7,981 nucleotides of DNA from Ignavibacteriales bacterium (GTDB lineage Bacteria; Bacteroidota; Ignavibacteria; Ignavibacteriales; Ignavibacteriaceae), in contig DAIEML010000105.1 of assembly GCA_027349615.1 (NCBI GenBank), positions 1 through 7,981 on the forward strand, read 5' to 3'. The translations under genes and the position numbers were made by a program. Under the pieces are notes generated by a model. It saw only the letters and a list, made by a program, of their open reading frames with translations. It was not told the origin of the DNA and did not search any database. The stretch's first letter is position 1. The number at the start of each line of letters is the position of its first letter. Below are positions 1 to 6,218 of the stretch, piece by piece.

Positions 1-1412
1 ACCAAAGTTGCGGTCATATTTTGTTCATCAAGTTTATATTCAACACCTCTGGAATATGATGGATTATGAAAATTTCCGTCATCGAATAAAGTAATATCTC
101 CGTTTGCAATTCTTCTAACTGCATGCTGATGTGAAAAGCCTTCATTATCATTGAGAAATGTAAATTGATTATTCTTACCGCCAAGCCGCCAAATTATATC
201 TCCGGTTTGAATATTTATTTTTGTTATTTCATCAATGTGACGAGATGACAATAAAATATTTCCATCTTTATCAATATCGATTGCATTTGAATGAACATAA
301 TCAATGCTGGCGGCGGTTAAATCTTCGTGCGTTGCATCAGTAATTTTAAAATGGTCCCAGCTTCGCCATTGAAAAATTACATTTCCCTTTTTATCAAGCT
401 CTTGAATAATAATTCCAGTTACCATTGCATTGGGATTTCCTCCTGGAACAATTTGGCTCATATCAACTTTTTCAATATCATCGGCAAGCAGCCAATAATT
501 TCCGTTTGGCAGAACCAATAATTCATGAACATCATTTACATAACCGTTGCCGCATGTAAAGCTGTCTACAACAACAAAAGAAGAATTCATTCCATAAAAT
601 TTTCCGGTTGCCGAATTAAAATAAGTTATCAATCCGGTCGGCTGCACTTTGAAGTCGAAACAATTTGCGGACATTTTTCTGTAAAAAACCGGATTGCCGG
701 AATTATCGAGAATCATCAAATAATTTCCATATGGATTGTTGTTCTCGATTGAAAAGTTTGATAAGAAAATATACCCTGGTGTTGGATTATTGGATTGCGT
801 AACAGATGCTTCAGGAAAATCATTCGGAAGATCTTTAATGCTTTTAGTTTTCAATGGATTAGACGAAGTAAATTTAGAATAATTTAGATTAACAGAATTT
901 TGAATAGCAGGATATTCAGCTTTAATTTCATTTAGAGCAACTTCTTTTTTATAAACGCCGCTTATTCCACCAGATGATATTGTGAAGGAAAATGATTTGC
1001 CATTTATTGTTTCGCCATCTTCTAAAGTTAAGCCAGAGTTTAAAATCACTGAAACTTTTTCTCCCCGATAAAATGGGATATATGGTTCAAACAATAATAT
1101 TCTTTGATCGTCTTCAAGAAGAATTTTTCCGGTATGAAAACCGCTTTGCGAACCACGAACAACAAATTGTGCACTGTTTGAAATGCTGGAAGGATTAATA
1201 ATATTTTTCACTTTTATAATTATATTTGTCTGCGGCTGAATCATTTTTGCATCCGGCAATGGTGAAATATAAATTATCTGATCATTTCCATTTTTATTAA
1301 TTTGATGTTTCGATGAAGATTGAAGATCATTTTGTAGTTGTAAAGGCTTGGAAGCAAAGGTAAAAAATTGAATTGAGGAAATAACAAATAAAACGTAAAC
1401 AAATTTATTCAT
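1..1412 (-). CDS. Secreted aryl-sulfate sulfotransferase (ASST family), 3' end beyond the window
   Basis: Minus-strand reading frame open from ATG at 1412 to the left edge, 470 codons without a stop. Residues 1-21 form a Sec signal peptide (MNKF, hydrophobic core, ending FAS). Residues ~40-135 look like a bacterial Ig-like domain. Residues ~190-470 resemble the arylsulfotransferase beta-propeller. Family-like stations are DVHELL with His296, YVHSNAIDID with His374, LLSSRH with Arg391, IIWRLGG, and FSHQHAVRR with His428/His430, followed by NGDITLFDDGN. In characterised ASSTs three histidines and one arginine carry out phenol-to-phenol sulfate transfer through a sulfo-histidine. Matching those residues here, probably His296, His374, Arg391 and His430, is my inference from order and spacing. 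The protein should act in the periplasm or outside the cell. AAGGA lies 13 bases upstream of ATG. The C-terminus, including any secretion-sorting domain, is not visible. Family confidence is high; the substrate is unknown. Confidence 0.88.
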   Translation of the reverse strand, partial: MNKFVYVLFVISSIQFFTFASKPLQLQNDLQSSSKHQINKNGNDQIIYISPLPDAKMIQPQTNIIIKVKNIINPSSISNSAQFVVRGSQSGFHTGKILLEDDQRILLFEPYIPFYRGEKVSVILNSGLTLEDGETINGKSFSFTISSGGISGVYKKEVALNEIKAEYPAIQNSVNLNYSKFTSSNPLKTKSIKDLPNDFPEASVTQSNNPTPGYIFLSNFSIENNNPYGNYLMILDNSGNPVFYRKMSANCFDFKVQPTGLITYFNSATGKFYGMNSSFVVVDSFTCGNGYVNDVHELLVLPNGNYWLLADDIEKVDMSQIVPGGNPNAMVTGIIIQELDKKGNVIFQWRSWDHFKITDATHEDLTAASIDYVHSNAIDIDKDGNILLSSRHIDEITKINIQTGDIIWRLGGKNNQFTFLNDNEGFSHQHAVRRIANGDITLFDDGNFHNPSYSRGVEYKLDEQNMTATL

Positions 1413-1657
1413 AATAATATTTCTTTCCTTGTAACAATTTCAGCATGAATTTTTGTAATTATTATGACAACTGTAATTTGCTTTATGGTTTAATGAACTT
1501 TGGATGATTTGAAAAGAAATAAAATGATGAATATAAACTTTGCCTGGAAAGTTTTGCTTACTGCCTGGATTTAATAAGAAATATTTTAATTTAATAGAAA
1601 AATAAATTCTTAATGATATTTTTCAACTTAAAGAAATAATTGGGTAAAAAATTCTGC

Positions 1658-1676
1658 CCTTAAAATTTATTTAAGG
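1658..1676. repeat. Inverted repeat CCTTAAA-N5-TTTAAGG
   Basis: Seven-base arms (1658-1664 and 1670-1676) match perfectly around a five-base spacer. It lies in the divergent region about 144 bases before the GIN gene. It could be a protein-binding dyad or a weak hairpin. There is no T-run straight after it on either strand, which speaks against a terminator. In AT-rich DNA such dyads also arise by chance. Confidence 0.35.
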
Positions 1677-1738
1677 AAAAAGAAGAAAATTTTCAATCAG
1701 ACACCAACATTTTCTGGCAAATCGCAGTCAAACTATTA

Positions 1739-1757
1739 ACAGTAATTTGAATACTGT
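1739..1757. promoter_or_regulatory. Candidate operator ACAGTA-N7-TACTGT upstream of the GIN gene
   Basis: Six-base arms (1739-1744 and 1752-1757) are perfect inverted repeats. Extending outward by three bases keeps one further match (TTAACAGTA against GTTACAGTA, 7 of 9). The centre lies about 72 bases before the GIN start codon, a plausible operator position. No clear promoter boxes flank it, so the regulatory role is a guess. Confidence 0.3.
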
Positions 1758-1819
1758 AACTTTTTATTTTTTTATTTAGTCAAAATTTGGAGATAAATGT
1801 TCTTTAAAAGAGGTACAAA

Positions 1820-2524
1820 ATGAAAAAAGCAATATCGTTCGTATCGGTTATTTTATTTTTTGTATTTGCATCAAACTTGTTTGCATCCGAATCAAAGAAT
1901 TACAATTTCAAAGATTTCACTTCAGTGGAAGTCAGCAGCGGAATGCTGCTTACAATTACACAATCAAATTCTTACAGCGTTGAAGTAAAGGCAGACCAAA
2001 AAGATTTTGAACAACTTCGTGTCGAAAAGAAAGGAAGTACTTTAAAATTTTATTTTAAGAATAACTTCTTTTCTTTTTTCGGCCACAGACACAACAGAAT
2101 TGAAGTAAATATTAAAATGCCATCTTTAACCGGACTTGATTTAAGCGGCGGTTCTATCGGAAACATTACAATGGATGTTTCTTCCCAAAAATTTTCTGCT
2201 GAACTTTCCGGCGGTGCCCAATTAAAAGGTAATCTTAGCTGCTCAAATACGAACTTAGAACTTTCAGGGGGAAGCAAAGTTGAAATTTCGGGCAAGGGTA
2301 CTGATTTAAATCTTGAAGGCTCTGGAGGAAGTATTTTTAAACTGAAGGATTTTTCCGTTGCAAATGCTAATGCAGATCTTTCCGGCGGAACTCATGCGAC
2401 AATCAAAATGAACGGAACTTTAAATACTCACCAAAGCGGCGGTTCAAGAATTGTTTATTATGGTAACGCAACTTTAGGCGATACTGATTTCAGCGGCGGA
2501 TCCGGAGTTACTAAAGGAAAGTAA
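1820..2524 (+). CDS. Exported GIN-domain (DUF2807) beta-repeat protein
   Basis: 234-residue protein with a Sec signal peptide (residues 1-~23, MKKA then a hydrophobic core ending LFASES). The mature part follows the head-GIN-domain (DUF2807, 'putative auto-transporter adhesin') pattern. It has an N-terminal strand block with VEVSSGMLLTI at 36-46 and IEVNIKMPSL at 94-103. A beta-repeat region follows, with SGG turns at residues 109, 130, 149, 168, 188, 206 and 225, spaced 18-21 residues. This repeat points to a right-handed beta-helix-like stack exposed outside the cytoplasm. Family members are common in Bacteroidota; most have no proven function, and the 'adhesin' label is only a prediction. 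The start is set by AAGAGG at 1808-1813, six bases before ATG. No terminator follows apart from the hairpin at 2576-2629. The gene may be read alone or through into the radical SAM gene. Confidence 0.9.
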   Translation: MKKAISFVSVILFFVFASNLFASESKNYNFKDFTSVEVSSGMLLTITQSNSYSVEVKADQKDFEQLRVEKKGSTLKFYFKNNFFSFFGHRHNRIEVNIKMPSLTGLDLSGGSIGNITMDVSSQKFSAELSGGAQLKGNLSCSNTNLELSGGSKVEISGKGTDLNLEGSGGSIFKLKDFSVANANADLSGGTHATIKMNGTLNTHQSGGSRIVYYGNATLGDTDFSGGSGVTKGK

Positions 2525-2575
2525 AGTAATTTCAAATTTAAAATATGTGACTTTGCTTTTTCGATCTTACATCTT

Positions 2576-2629
2576 ATTTTCAGCATGATTAAATTAAAAT
2601 TGAAAATTAATTTCGATCATGCTGAAAAT
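2576..2629 (+). promoter_or_regulatory. Long hairpin covering the radical SAM start codon
   Basis: The 14-base arm at 2576-2589 (ATTTTCAGCATGAT) pairs perfectly with 2616-2629. The pairing continues through a U-G pair (2590/2615) and, past one bulged C (2614), with seven more pairs (2591-2597 with 2607-2613), leaving a nine-base loop (2598-2606). The start codon at 2619-2621 lies inside the right arm, and no Shine-Dalgarno sequence is visible before it. The hairpin may control initiation, end upstream transcription from the GIN gene (but no U-run follows), or be a small palindromic element. The fold is read directly from the bases; the role is inferred. Confidence 0.7.
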
Positions 2630-4571
2630 TCTATTAATAATTCCGCCATTTACTCAGGTTAATACACCTTATCCTTCAACGTCACAAATTGCGGGATACT
2701 TAAAGGCAAATGGATATCAAGCAAAAAATTTTGATTTATCTCTTTCAGTTTTTCTAAAAATTTTTTCGAAAGAAGGATTAGAAAAAATCTTTCTTGAAAT
2801 AAAGGAAGGCAATTACCGCGATGATTTTGTGGAAAGAGCTATTGACCTTGAAAATCAATACATCAACACTATTGAACCGATTATAAATTTTCTTCAAGGG
2901 AAAAATCCAAATCTTGCTTACAGAATTGTTGGCGAAGATTTTATTCCTCAAAGCGAATCTTTCACTCGGCAGATTGACGAAATCGGTGCTTTCGGATATT
3001 TTGGTCTGCAAGATAAAGCAAAATATTATTGCTCGCTTGTTATAGACGATTTGAGTGAAATAATTCGCAAAACAATTACACATCATTTTGGTTTAAGTCG
3101 ATACGCAGAACAAATTGCCGTAAGCCCGCCAACTTTTGATTCCATTTTAATTGAGCTTGAAAGAAATCCAAACATAATTGAAAAAATAATTATTGATGAG
3201 ACGAACAGAATCGTAAATGAATTTCATCCTGACATAATCGGTTATTCAATTCCTTTTCCCGGCAACTTACTTGGAGCGCTTATTTCTGCAAAGTTTAGCA
3301 AAAAAAATTTTCCTAAAACTAAAATTGCTTTTGGCGGCGGATACATTAACACCGAGCTAAGGAAATTAAACGACAAACGAATTTTCAAATATCTCGATTT
3401 CATTACTTATGATGATGGCGAACTGCCGCTGCTAAATATTATTAAAAATCTTGATGGAAAAAATTCGCCGCTGCAATGGACAAGAACTTTACTGCTGAAT
3501 GAAAATATAATTGAGTACAAAGACGATTCGGAACAAAAAAATATTAATCATAATGAACTTTTTCCGCCTTCGATTGATGGAATCAAACCCGATGATTATG
3601 TTGCGATGACCGAAATGCTGAATCCGATGCACCGCATTTGGTCCGATGGATATTGGAATAAAGTGATGATTTCGCACGGCTGCTATTGGCGCAAGTGTTC
3701 TTTCTGCGATGTTACTCTTGATTACATTGGAAGATATTCGCCGGCAAAAGCAAAAACAATTGTTGATTGGATGGAAAATTTGATTTCGCAAACCGGAAGA
3801 ACGTCATTTCATTTTACTGACGAAGCTGCGCCGCCATCAATTTTAAGAGAATTATCTTTAGAAATATTACGAAGAAAATTACCTGTAAGCTGGTGGGGAA
3901 ACATTCGTTTCGAAAAAGCATTTACAAAAGATCTTTGCAAGCTGATGGCAGCTTCCGGCTGCGTTGCGGTAAGCGGCGGACTAGAGGCTGCAGGTGAAAG
4001 ACTTTTGAAGCTGATTAATAAAGGCGTAACAATAGAGCAGGTTGCAAACGTTTGCAAAAATTTCAGAGATTCCGGAATAATGGTTCATTCATATTTGATG
4101 TATGGATTTCCATCGCAGACTGAGCAAGAAATTATTGACAGCTTGGAATATGTAAGACAATTTGTACAGCTTGATTTATTCCAATCCGGTTTCTGGCATT
4201 TGTTTACTTTAACAGTTCATAGCCCAATCGCTCAAAACGTCGAAGCATTTAAAGTTGAAATTCTATCTTCAACAAACAACCCATTTGCAAACGATAATCT
4301 TGTTCATCACGATTTAACAGGAATTAATTATCAAAAATATTCTGATGGTTTGAAGAAAGCTCTTTACAATTATATGCATGGAATCGGATTTGATAGCGAT
4401 ATACAAAATTGGTTCGACTTCGAAGTCCTTTCCTCAAAAATCCCGAAGAATTTTATTAAGAAACATCTTGCTGGCAATAAACATCATAATGCTGATATTG
4501 GTTCACAAGTTGTTTGGTTGGGCTCAAAACCGGATTTAAAAAAAAAATTGATTCTAAAAATTATAAACTAA
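2619..4571 (+). CDS. B12-binding-type radical SAM protein, main frame (C-terminus continues in the -1 frame)
   Basis: 650 residues in this frame. The N-terminus (KILLIIPPFTQVNTPYPS..IAGYLKANG) and residues ~205-270 (D205IIGYS, then FGGGY at 238-242 and DDGE at 265-268) fit a Rossmann-like cobalamin-binding domain. The cobalamin-ligating DxHxxG motif is not evident. The radical SAM core starts at ~345. Its cluster cysteines are C355, C360 and C363, spaced Cx4Cx2C rather than the usual Cx3Cx2C. It continues with FTDEA (399-403), SGGLEA (452-457) and MYGFP (494-498). Such enzymes cut S-adenosylmethionine to a 5'-deoxyadenosyl radical, often for methylation or ring chemistry; the substrate here is unknown. 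The main frame stops after a run of ten A (4538-4547), and sequence that reads as its natural continuation lies in the -1 frame to 4789. A fused product would have 723 residues. msrA follows closely. No ribosome binding site is seen, and the start codon is inside a hairpin. Confidence 0.85.
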   Translation: MLKILLIIPPFTQVNTPYPSTSQIAGYLKANGYQAKNFDLSLSVFLKIFSKEGLEKIFLEIKEGNYRDDFVERAIDLENQYINTIEPIINFLQGKNPNLAYRIVGEDFIPQSESFTRQIDEIGAFGYFGLQDKAKYYCSLVIDDLSEIIRKTITHHFGLSRYAEQIAVSPPTFDSILIELERNPNIIEKIIIDETNRIVNEFHPDIIGYSIPFPGNLLGALISAKFSKKNFPKTKIAFGGGYINTELRKLNDKRIFKYLDFITYDDGELPLLNIIKNLDGKNSPLQWTRTLLLNENIIEYKDDSEQKNINHNELFPPSIDGIKPDDYVAMTEMLNPMHRIWSDGYWNKVMISHGCYWRKCSFCDVTLDYIGRYSPAKAKTIVDWMENLISQTGRTSFHFTDEAAPPSILRELSLEILRRKLPVSWWGNIRFEKAFTKDLCKLMAASGCVAVSGGLEAAGERLLKLINKGVTIEQVANVCKNFRDSGIMVHSYLMYGFPSQTEQEIIDSLEYVRQFVQLDLFQSGFWHLFTLTVHSPIAQNVEAFKVEILSSTNNPFANDNLVHHDLTGINYQKYSDGLKKALYNYMHGIGFDSDIQNWFDFEVLSSKIPKNFIKKHLAGNKHHNADIGSQVVWLGSKPDLKKKLILKIIN

Positions 4572-4789
4572 TAATTCGTACAAATTCATTTCATGGAGAA
4601 TGGTTTACAACCGAACAAATTGGTGAATGGTTAAAATACATTGCCAACGCTTGCTCAATTGATGCCCCTGGAAAAATTTTATTTTATGAACTTAAAGAAA
4701 TTTTCCCGGGAGATGAAAAAGCTTTTTCAAGTTTTTTAAAATCAGAAATTTGGAAAGAACTTAGAGAAACTTCATTGCTTTTAGTTTAA
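4514..4789 (+). CDS. C-terminal domain of the radical SAM protein, in the -1 frame
   Basis: Open frame overlapping the end of the main radical SAM frame. Its only upstream initiator is a TTG at 4514 with no ribosome binding site, and the frame holds no ATG, so an independent gene is unlikely. Entered at the A10 run, it adds about 80 residues (IDSKNYKLIIRTNSFHGEWF and onward) after the main-frame residues DLKKK. It ends with a compact alpha/beta-looking segment finishing in LRETSLLLV. The sequence is soluble-protein-like, with no signal peptide or membrane helix. The most economical reading is one 723-residue protein whose frame is changed by -1 slippage on A AAA AAA, by polymerase slippage, by a real one-base deletion, or by an undercalled homopolymer. 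Which of these holds cannot be decided from one sequence. Its stop codon overlaps the ribosome binding site of msrA. Confidence 0.6.
   Translation: MVGLKTGFKKKIDSKNYKLIIRTNSFHGEWFTTEQIGEWLKYIANACSIDAPGKILFYELKEIFPGDEKAFSSFLKSEIWKELRETSLLLV
4538..4547 (+). other. A10 homopolymer at the frame change
   Basis: Ten consecutive A bases. In the main frame they read TTA AAA AAA AAA TTG, which contains the slippery heptamer A AAA AAA (4538-4544). Slipping back by one base moves reading from the frame that stops at 4571 into the frame that runs to 4789. One extra A, or two fewer, would give the same result at the DNA or RNA level. Confidence 0.75.
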
Positions 4790-4798
4790 GGAAAGATT

Positions 4799-5356
4799 AT
4801 GGATTCAAATGTGAATGAGAAATTAGAAACTGTAATATTCGGTTCGGGATGTTTTTGGTGTACTGAAGCAATCTTCGAAAGAATCAACGGCGTTCGTTCG
4901 GTAGTTTCAGGTTACTCCGGCGGAAGCGTTCCAAATCCGGGTTACGAAGCTGTTTGCACAGGTAAAACAGGACACGCGGAAGTTTGCCAAATTACTTTTG
5001 ATCCGAATAAAATTTCTTTTGATGAATTGCTAAAAATATTTTGGAAGACTCACGATCCGACAACATTAAACCGGCAAGGCAATGACGTTGGAACTCAATA
5101 CCGCTCAGTAATTTTTTATCATAACGATGAACAAAAGAAAATTGCGGAACATTATAAAAATGAATTAAACAAATCCGGAGCATGGAAAGATCCGGTTATA
5201 ACTGAAATTTCTCCATTCAAAAAATTTTATCAAGCGGAAGAATATCATCAGCATTATTTTGAAAGAAATCTGTACCAAGGTTATTGTTCTTTTATCATCG
5301 CACCGAAAGTTGAAAAGTTTGAAAAGGCATTTGTAGAAAAACTAAAGAAAGATTAA
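4799..5356 (+). CDS. msrA: Peptide-methionine (S)-S-oxide reductase MsrA
   Basis: 185 residues, the usual length of a single-domain cytoplasmic MsrA. It reduces the S-epimer of methionine sulfoxide, free or in proteins, using thioredoxin. The catalytic motif GSGCFWCTE is at residues 15-23, with nucleophile Cys18. GHAE is at 58-61, with Glu61 as the likely acid, and VGTQYRS is at 97-103. Cys163 in QGYCSF is the likely resolving cysteine. No signal peptide is present and MsrB is not fused. AAGGAAA at 4788-4794 sets the start and overlaps the stop codon of the preceding frame (TAA 4787-4789). The gene is therefore probably co-transcribed, and perhaps translationally coupled, with the radical SAM gene. 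That link suggests repair of oxidised protein alongside an oxygen-sensitive enzyme, but this is inference from position only. Confidence 0.97.
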   Translation: MDSNVNEKLETVIFGSGCFWCTEAIFERINGVRSVVSGYSGGSVPNPGYEAVCTGKTGHAEVCQITFDPNKISFDELLKIFWKTHDPTTLNRQGNDVGTQYRSVIFYHNDEQKKIAEHYKNELNKSGAWKDPVITEISPFKKFYQAEEYHQHYFERNLYQGYCSFIIAPKVEKFEKAFVEKLKKD

Positions 5357-5447
5357 TTATTATTATGAATTTGAGAGAACCTGCAGTCTGTTTTTATTGA
5401 ACGAAAAATGATTTAATTTTAGTTAAGAAATTTTTAATGGGGTTCAA

Positions 5448-6023
5448 ATGAAATATCTGCTTATAATATTTTTAATAACTTTTCAAATTGTATTTGCACA
5501 AACCGAAACAAAAGAAACTCGTAAAACTGTTAGTAAAACTAAAGGTGATACAACCGAAACACAGTCTGTTGCTGTGTTATCAAGTGAAGATATTATGCCA
5601 AGATCAAATTTAATTGTAATTAATCCACTGAAGTTTTTTCTTTTCTATAACCTTACCTATTTTCATAAATTTGAAGAAGGAACTGCGGTAGGAATTGGCT
5701 TTCAAATGCCAACCATTAGCGGAATAGATGGGTATGGAATAAATGCCGAAGTTAGAATTTATCCACATGGTAAAAATCTACGAGGTTTTTATTTGGCTCC
5801 GAATTTATCTTATAATCATCTTACTTCCAGCGGCGTATCCACAGATCCATTCTCACTTGGAATACTTGTTGGTTGGCAGTGGTTTCCAGGAGATGAATTT
5901 GCCATCGGATTAGGAATTGGAATTGATCATTATTGGGGATCTGTTTCTGATTCCGGAAATGATTTTGGAAAATATAACGGAAATGTCCCTGCGGTAAGAT
6001 TTGATATTGGTTATGGCTGGTAG
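5448..6023 (+). CDS. Small outer-membrane beta-barrel protein
   Basis: 191 residues. Residues 1-18 are a signal peptide (MKYLL, hydrophobic core, FAQ). Residues 19-50 are polar and Thr/Lys/Glu-rich, probably a periplasmic or disordered lead-in. From ~53 on the sequence alternates hydrophobic and polar residues with many Gly, Tyr and Trp: FFLFYNLTYFHKF, GTAVGIGFQM, INAEVRIYP, FYLAPNLSYNH, SLGILVGWQWF, FAIGLGIGIDHYWG. It ends in VRFDIGYGW, and a terminal aromatic is typical of barrel-assembly signals. This suggests about eight strands. No specific family or ligand is recognised; it resembles uncharacterised DUF3575-like barrels. The start is supported by GGGG at 5439-5442, five bases before ATG, which is a weak site. 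The 91-base gap after msrA may hold its own promoter, but none is clear. Confidence 0.75.
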   Translation: MKYLLIIFLITFQIVFAQTETKETRKTVSKTKGDTTETQSVAVLSSEDIMPRSNLIVINPLKFFLFYNLTYFHKFEEGTAVGIGFQMPTISGIDGYGINAEVRIYPHGKNLRGFYLAPNLSYNHLTSSGVSTDPFSLGILVGWQWFPGDEFAIGLGIGIDHYWGSVSDSGNDFGKYNGNVPAVRFDIGYGW

Positions 6024-6110
6024 TAGAGATTAGACTCTTAATAGCGAATCCTTGATAGCAGTTACTTAGAAAAAATCGCAGCATTATTTTAACCGCTCAA
6101 TTCTAAATTA

Positions 6111-6141
6111 TTGCCATTCATGTAATCATGCCGATTACAAT
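6111..6141 (+). promoter_or_regulatory. Promoter-like site with 19-base spacer and internal palindrome
   Basis: TTGCCA (6111-6116, 5 of 6 to the -35 consensus) and TACAAT (6136-6141, 5 of 6 to the -10 consensus) are separated by 19 bases. The perfect dyad TGTAATC-N5-GATTACA (6121-6139) fills this spacer and overlaps the -10. A stretched spacer holding a palindrome is the layout used by MerR-family activators. It lies 78 bases before the lipoprotein start codon. No merR-like gene is in the window. That this bacterium uses standard -35/-10 boxes is assumed. Confidence 0.45.
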
Positions 6142-6218
6142 ACAACAATTATATTCTTCCATCGTCTTAATAATCAGATAAACATTAGTGCGATCTTATT
6201 AATTCAATGGAGGTAAAT

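Larger units (their letters stand above)
1413..1819. other. Divergent intergenic region (407 bases)
   Basis: No convincing coding frame on either strand. It must hold the promoters of the minus-strand sulfotransferase and the plus-strand GIN gene, but I see no clean -35/-10 pair or Bacteroidota-type TTTG/TAnnTTTG pair for either. It contains two perfect inverted repeats (1658-1676 and 1739-1757, listed separately) and an 11-base word at 1438-1448 that recurs in the hairpin at 2576-2629. The rest is very AT-rich. Confidence 0.6.

Noticed and set aside
327..1198. Three plus-strand open frames of 64-75 residues
   Set aside because: They lie opposite the sulfotransferase gene, show no family pattern or ribosome site, and are antisense shadows.
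2140..2510. Repeated GGCGG-type DNA words as a possible nucleotide repeat or recombination site
   Set aside because: They encode the SGG turns of the GIN protein and are explained by protein periodicity.
2585..2662. 25-codon plus-strand frame starting in the left hairpin arm and overlapping the radical SAM start
   Set aside because: No ribosome binding site and low-complexity product; kept only as a possible leader frame in the hairpin finding, not listed as a gene.
5357..5447. Promoter-like TTGAAC and TAATTTTA words before the beta-barrel gene
   Set aside because: Spacing fits neither the standard -35/-10 nor the Bacteroidota -33/-7 layout.
6207..6218. Upstream in-frame ATG giving a four-residue longer lipoprotein
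   Set aside because: This ATG overlaps the GGAGG ribosome site that is well placed for ATG 6219.
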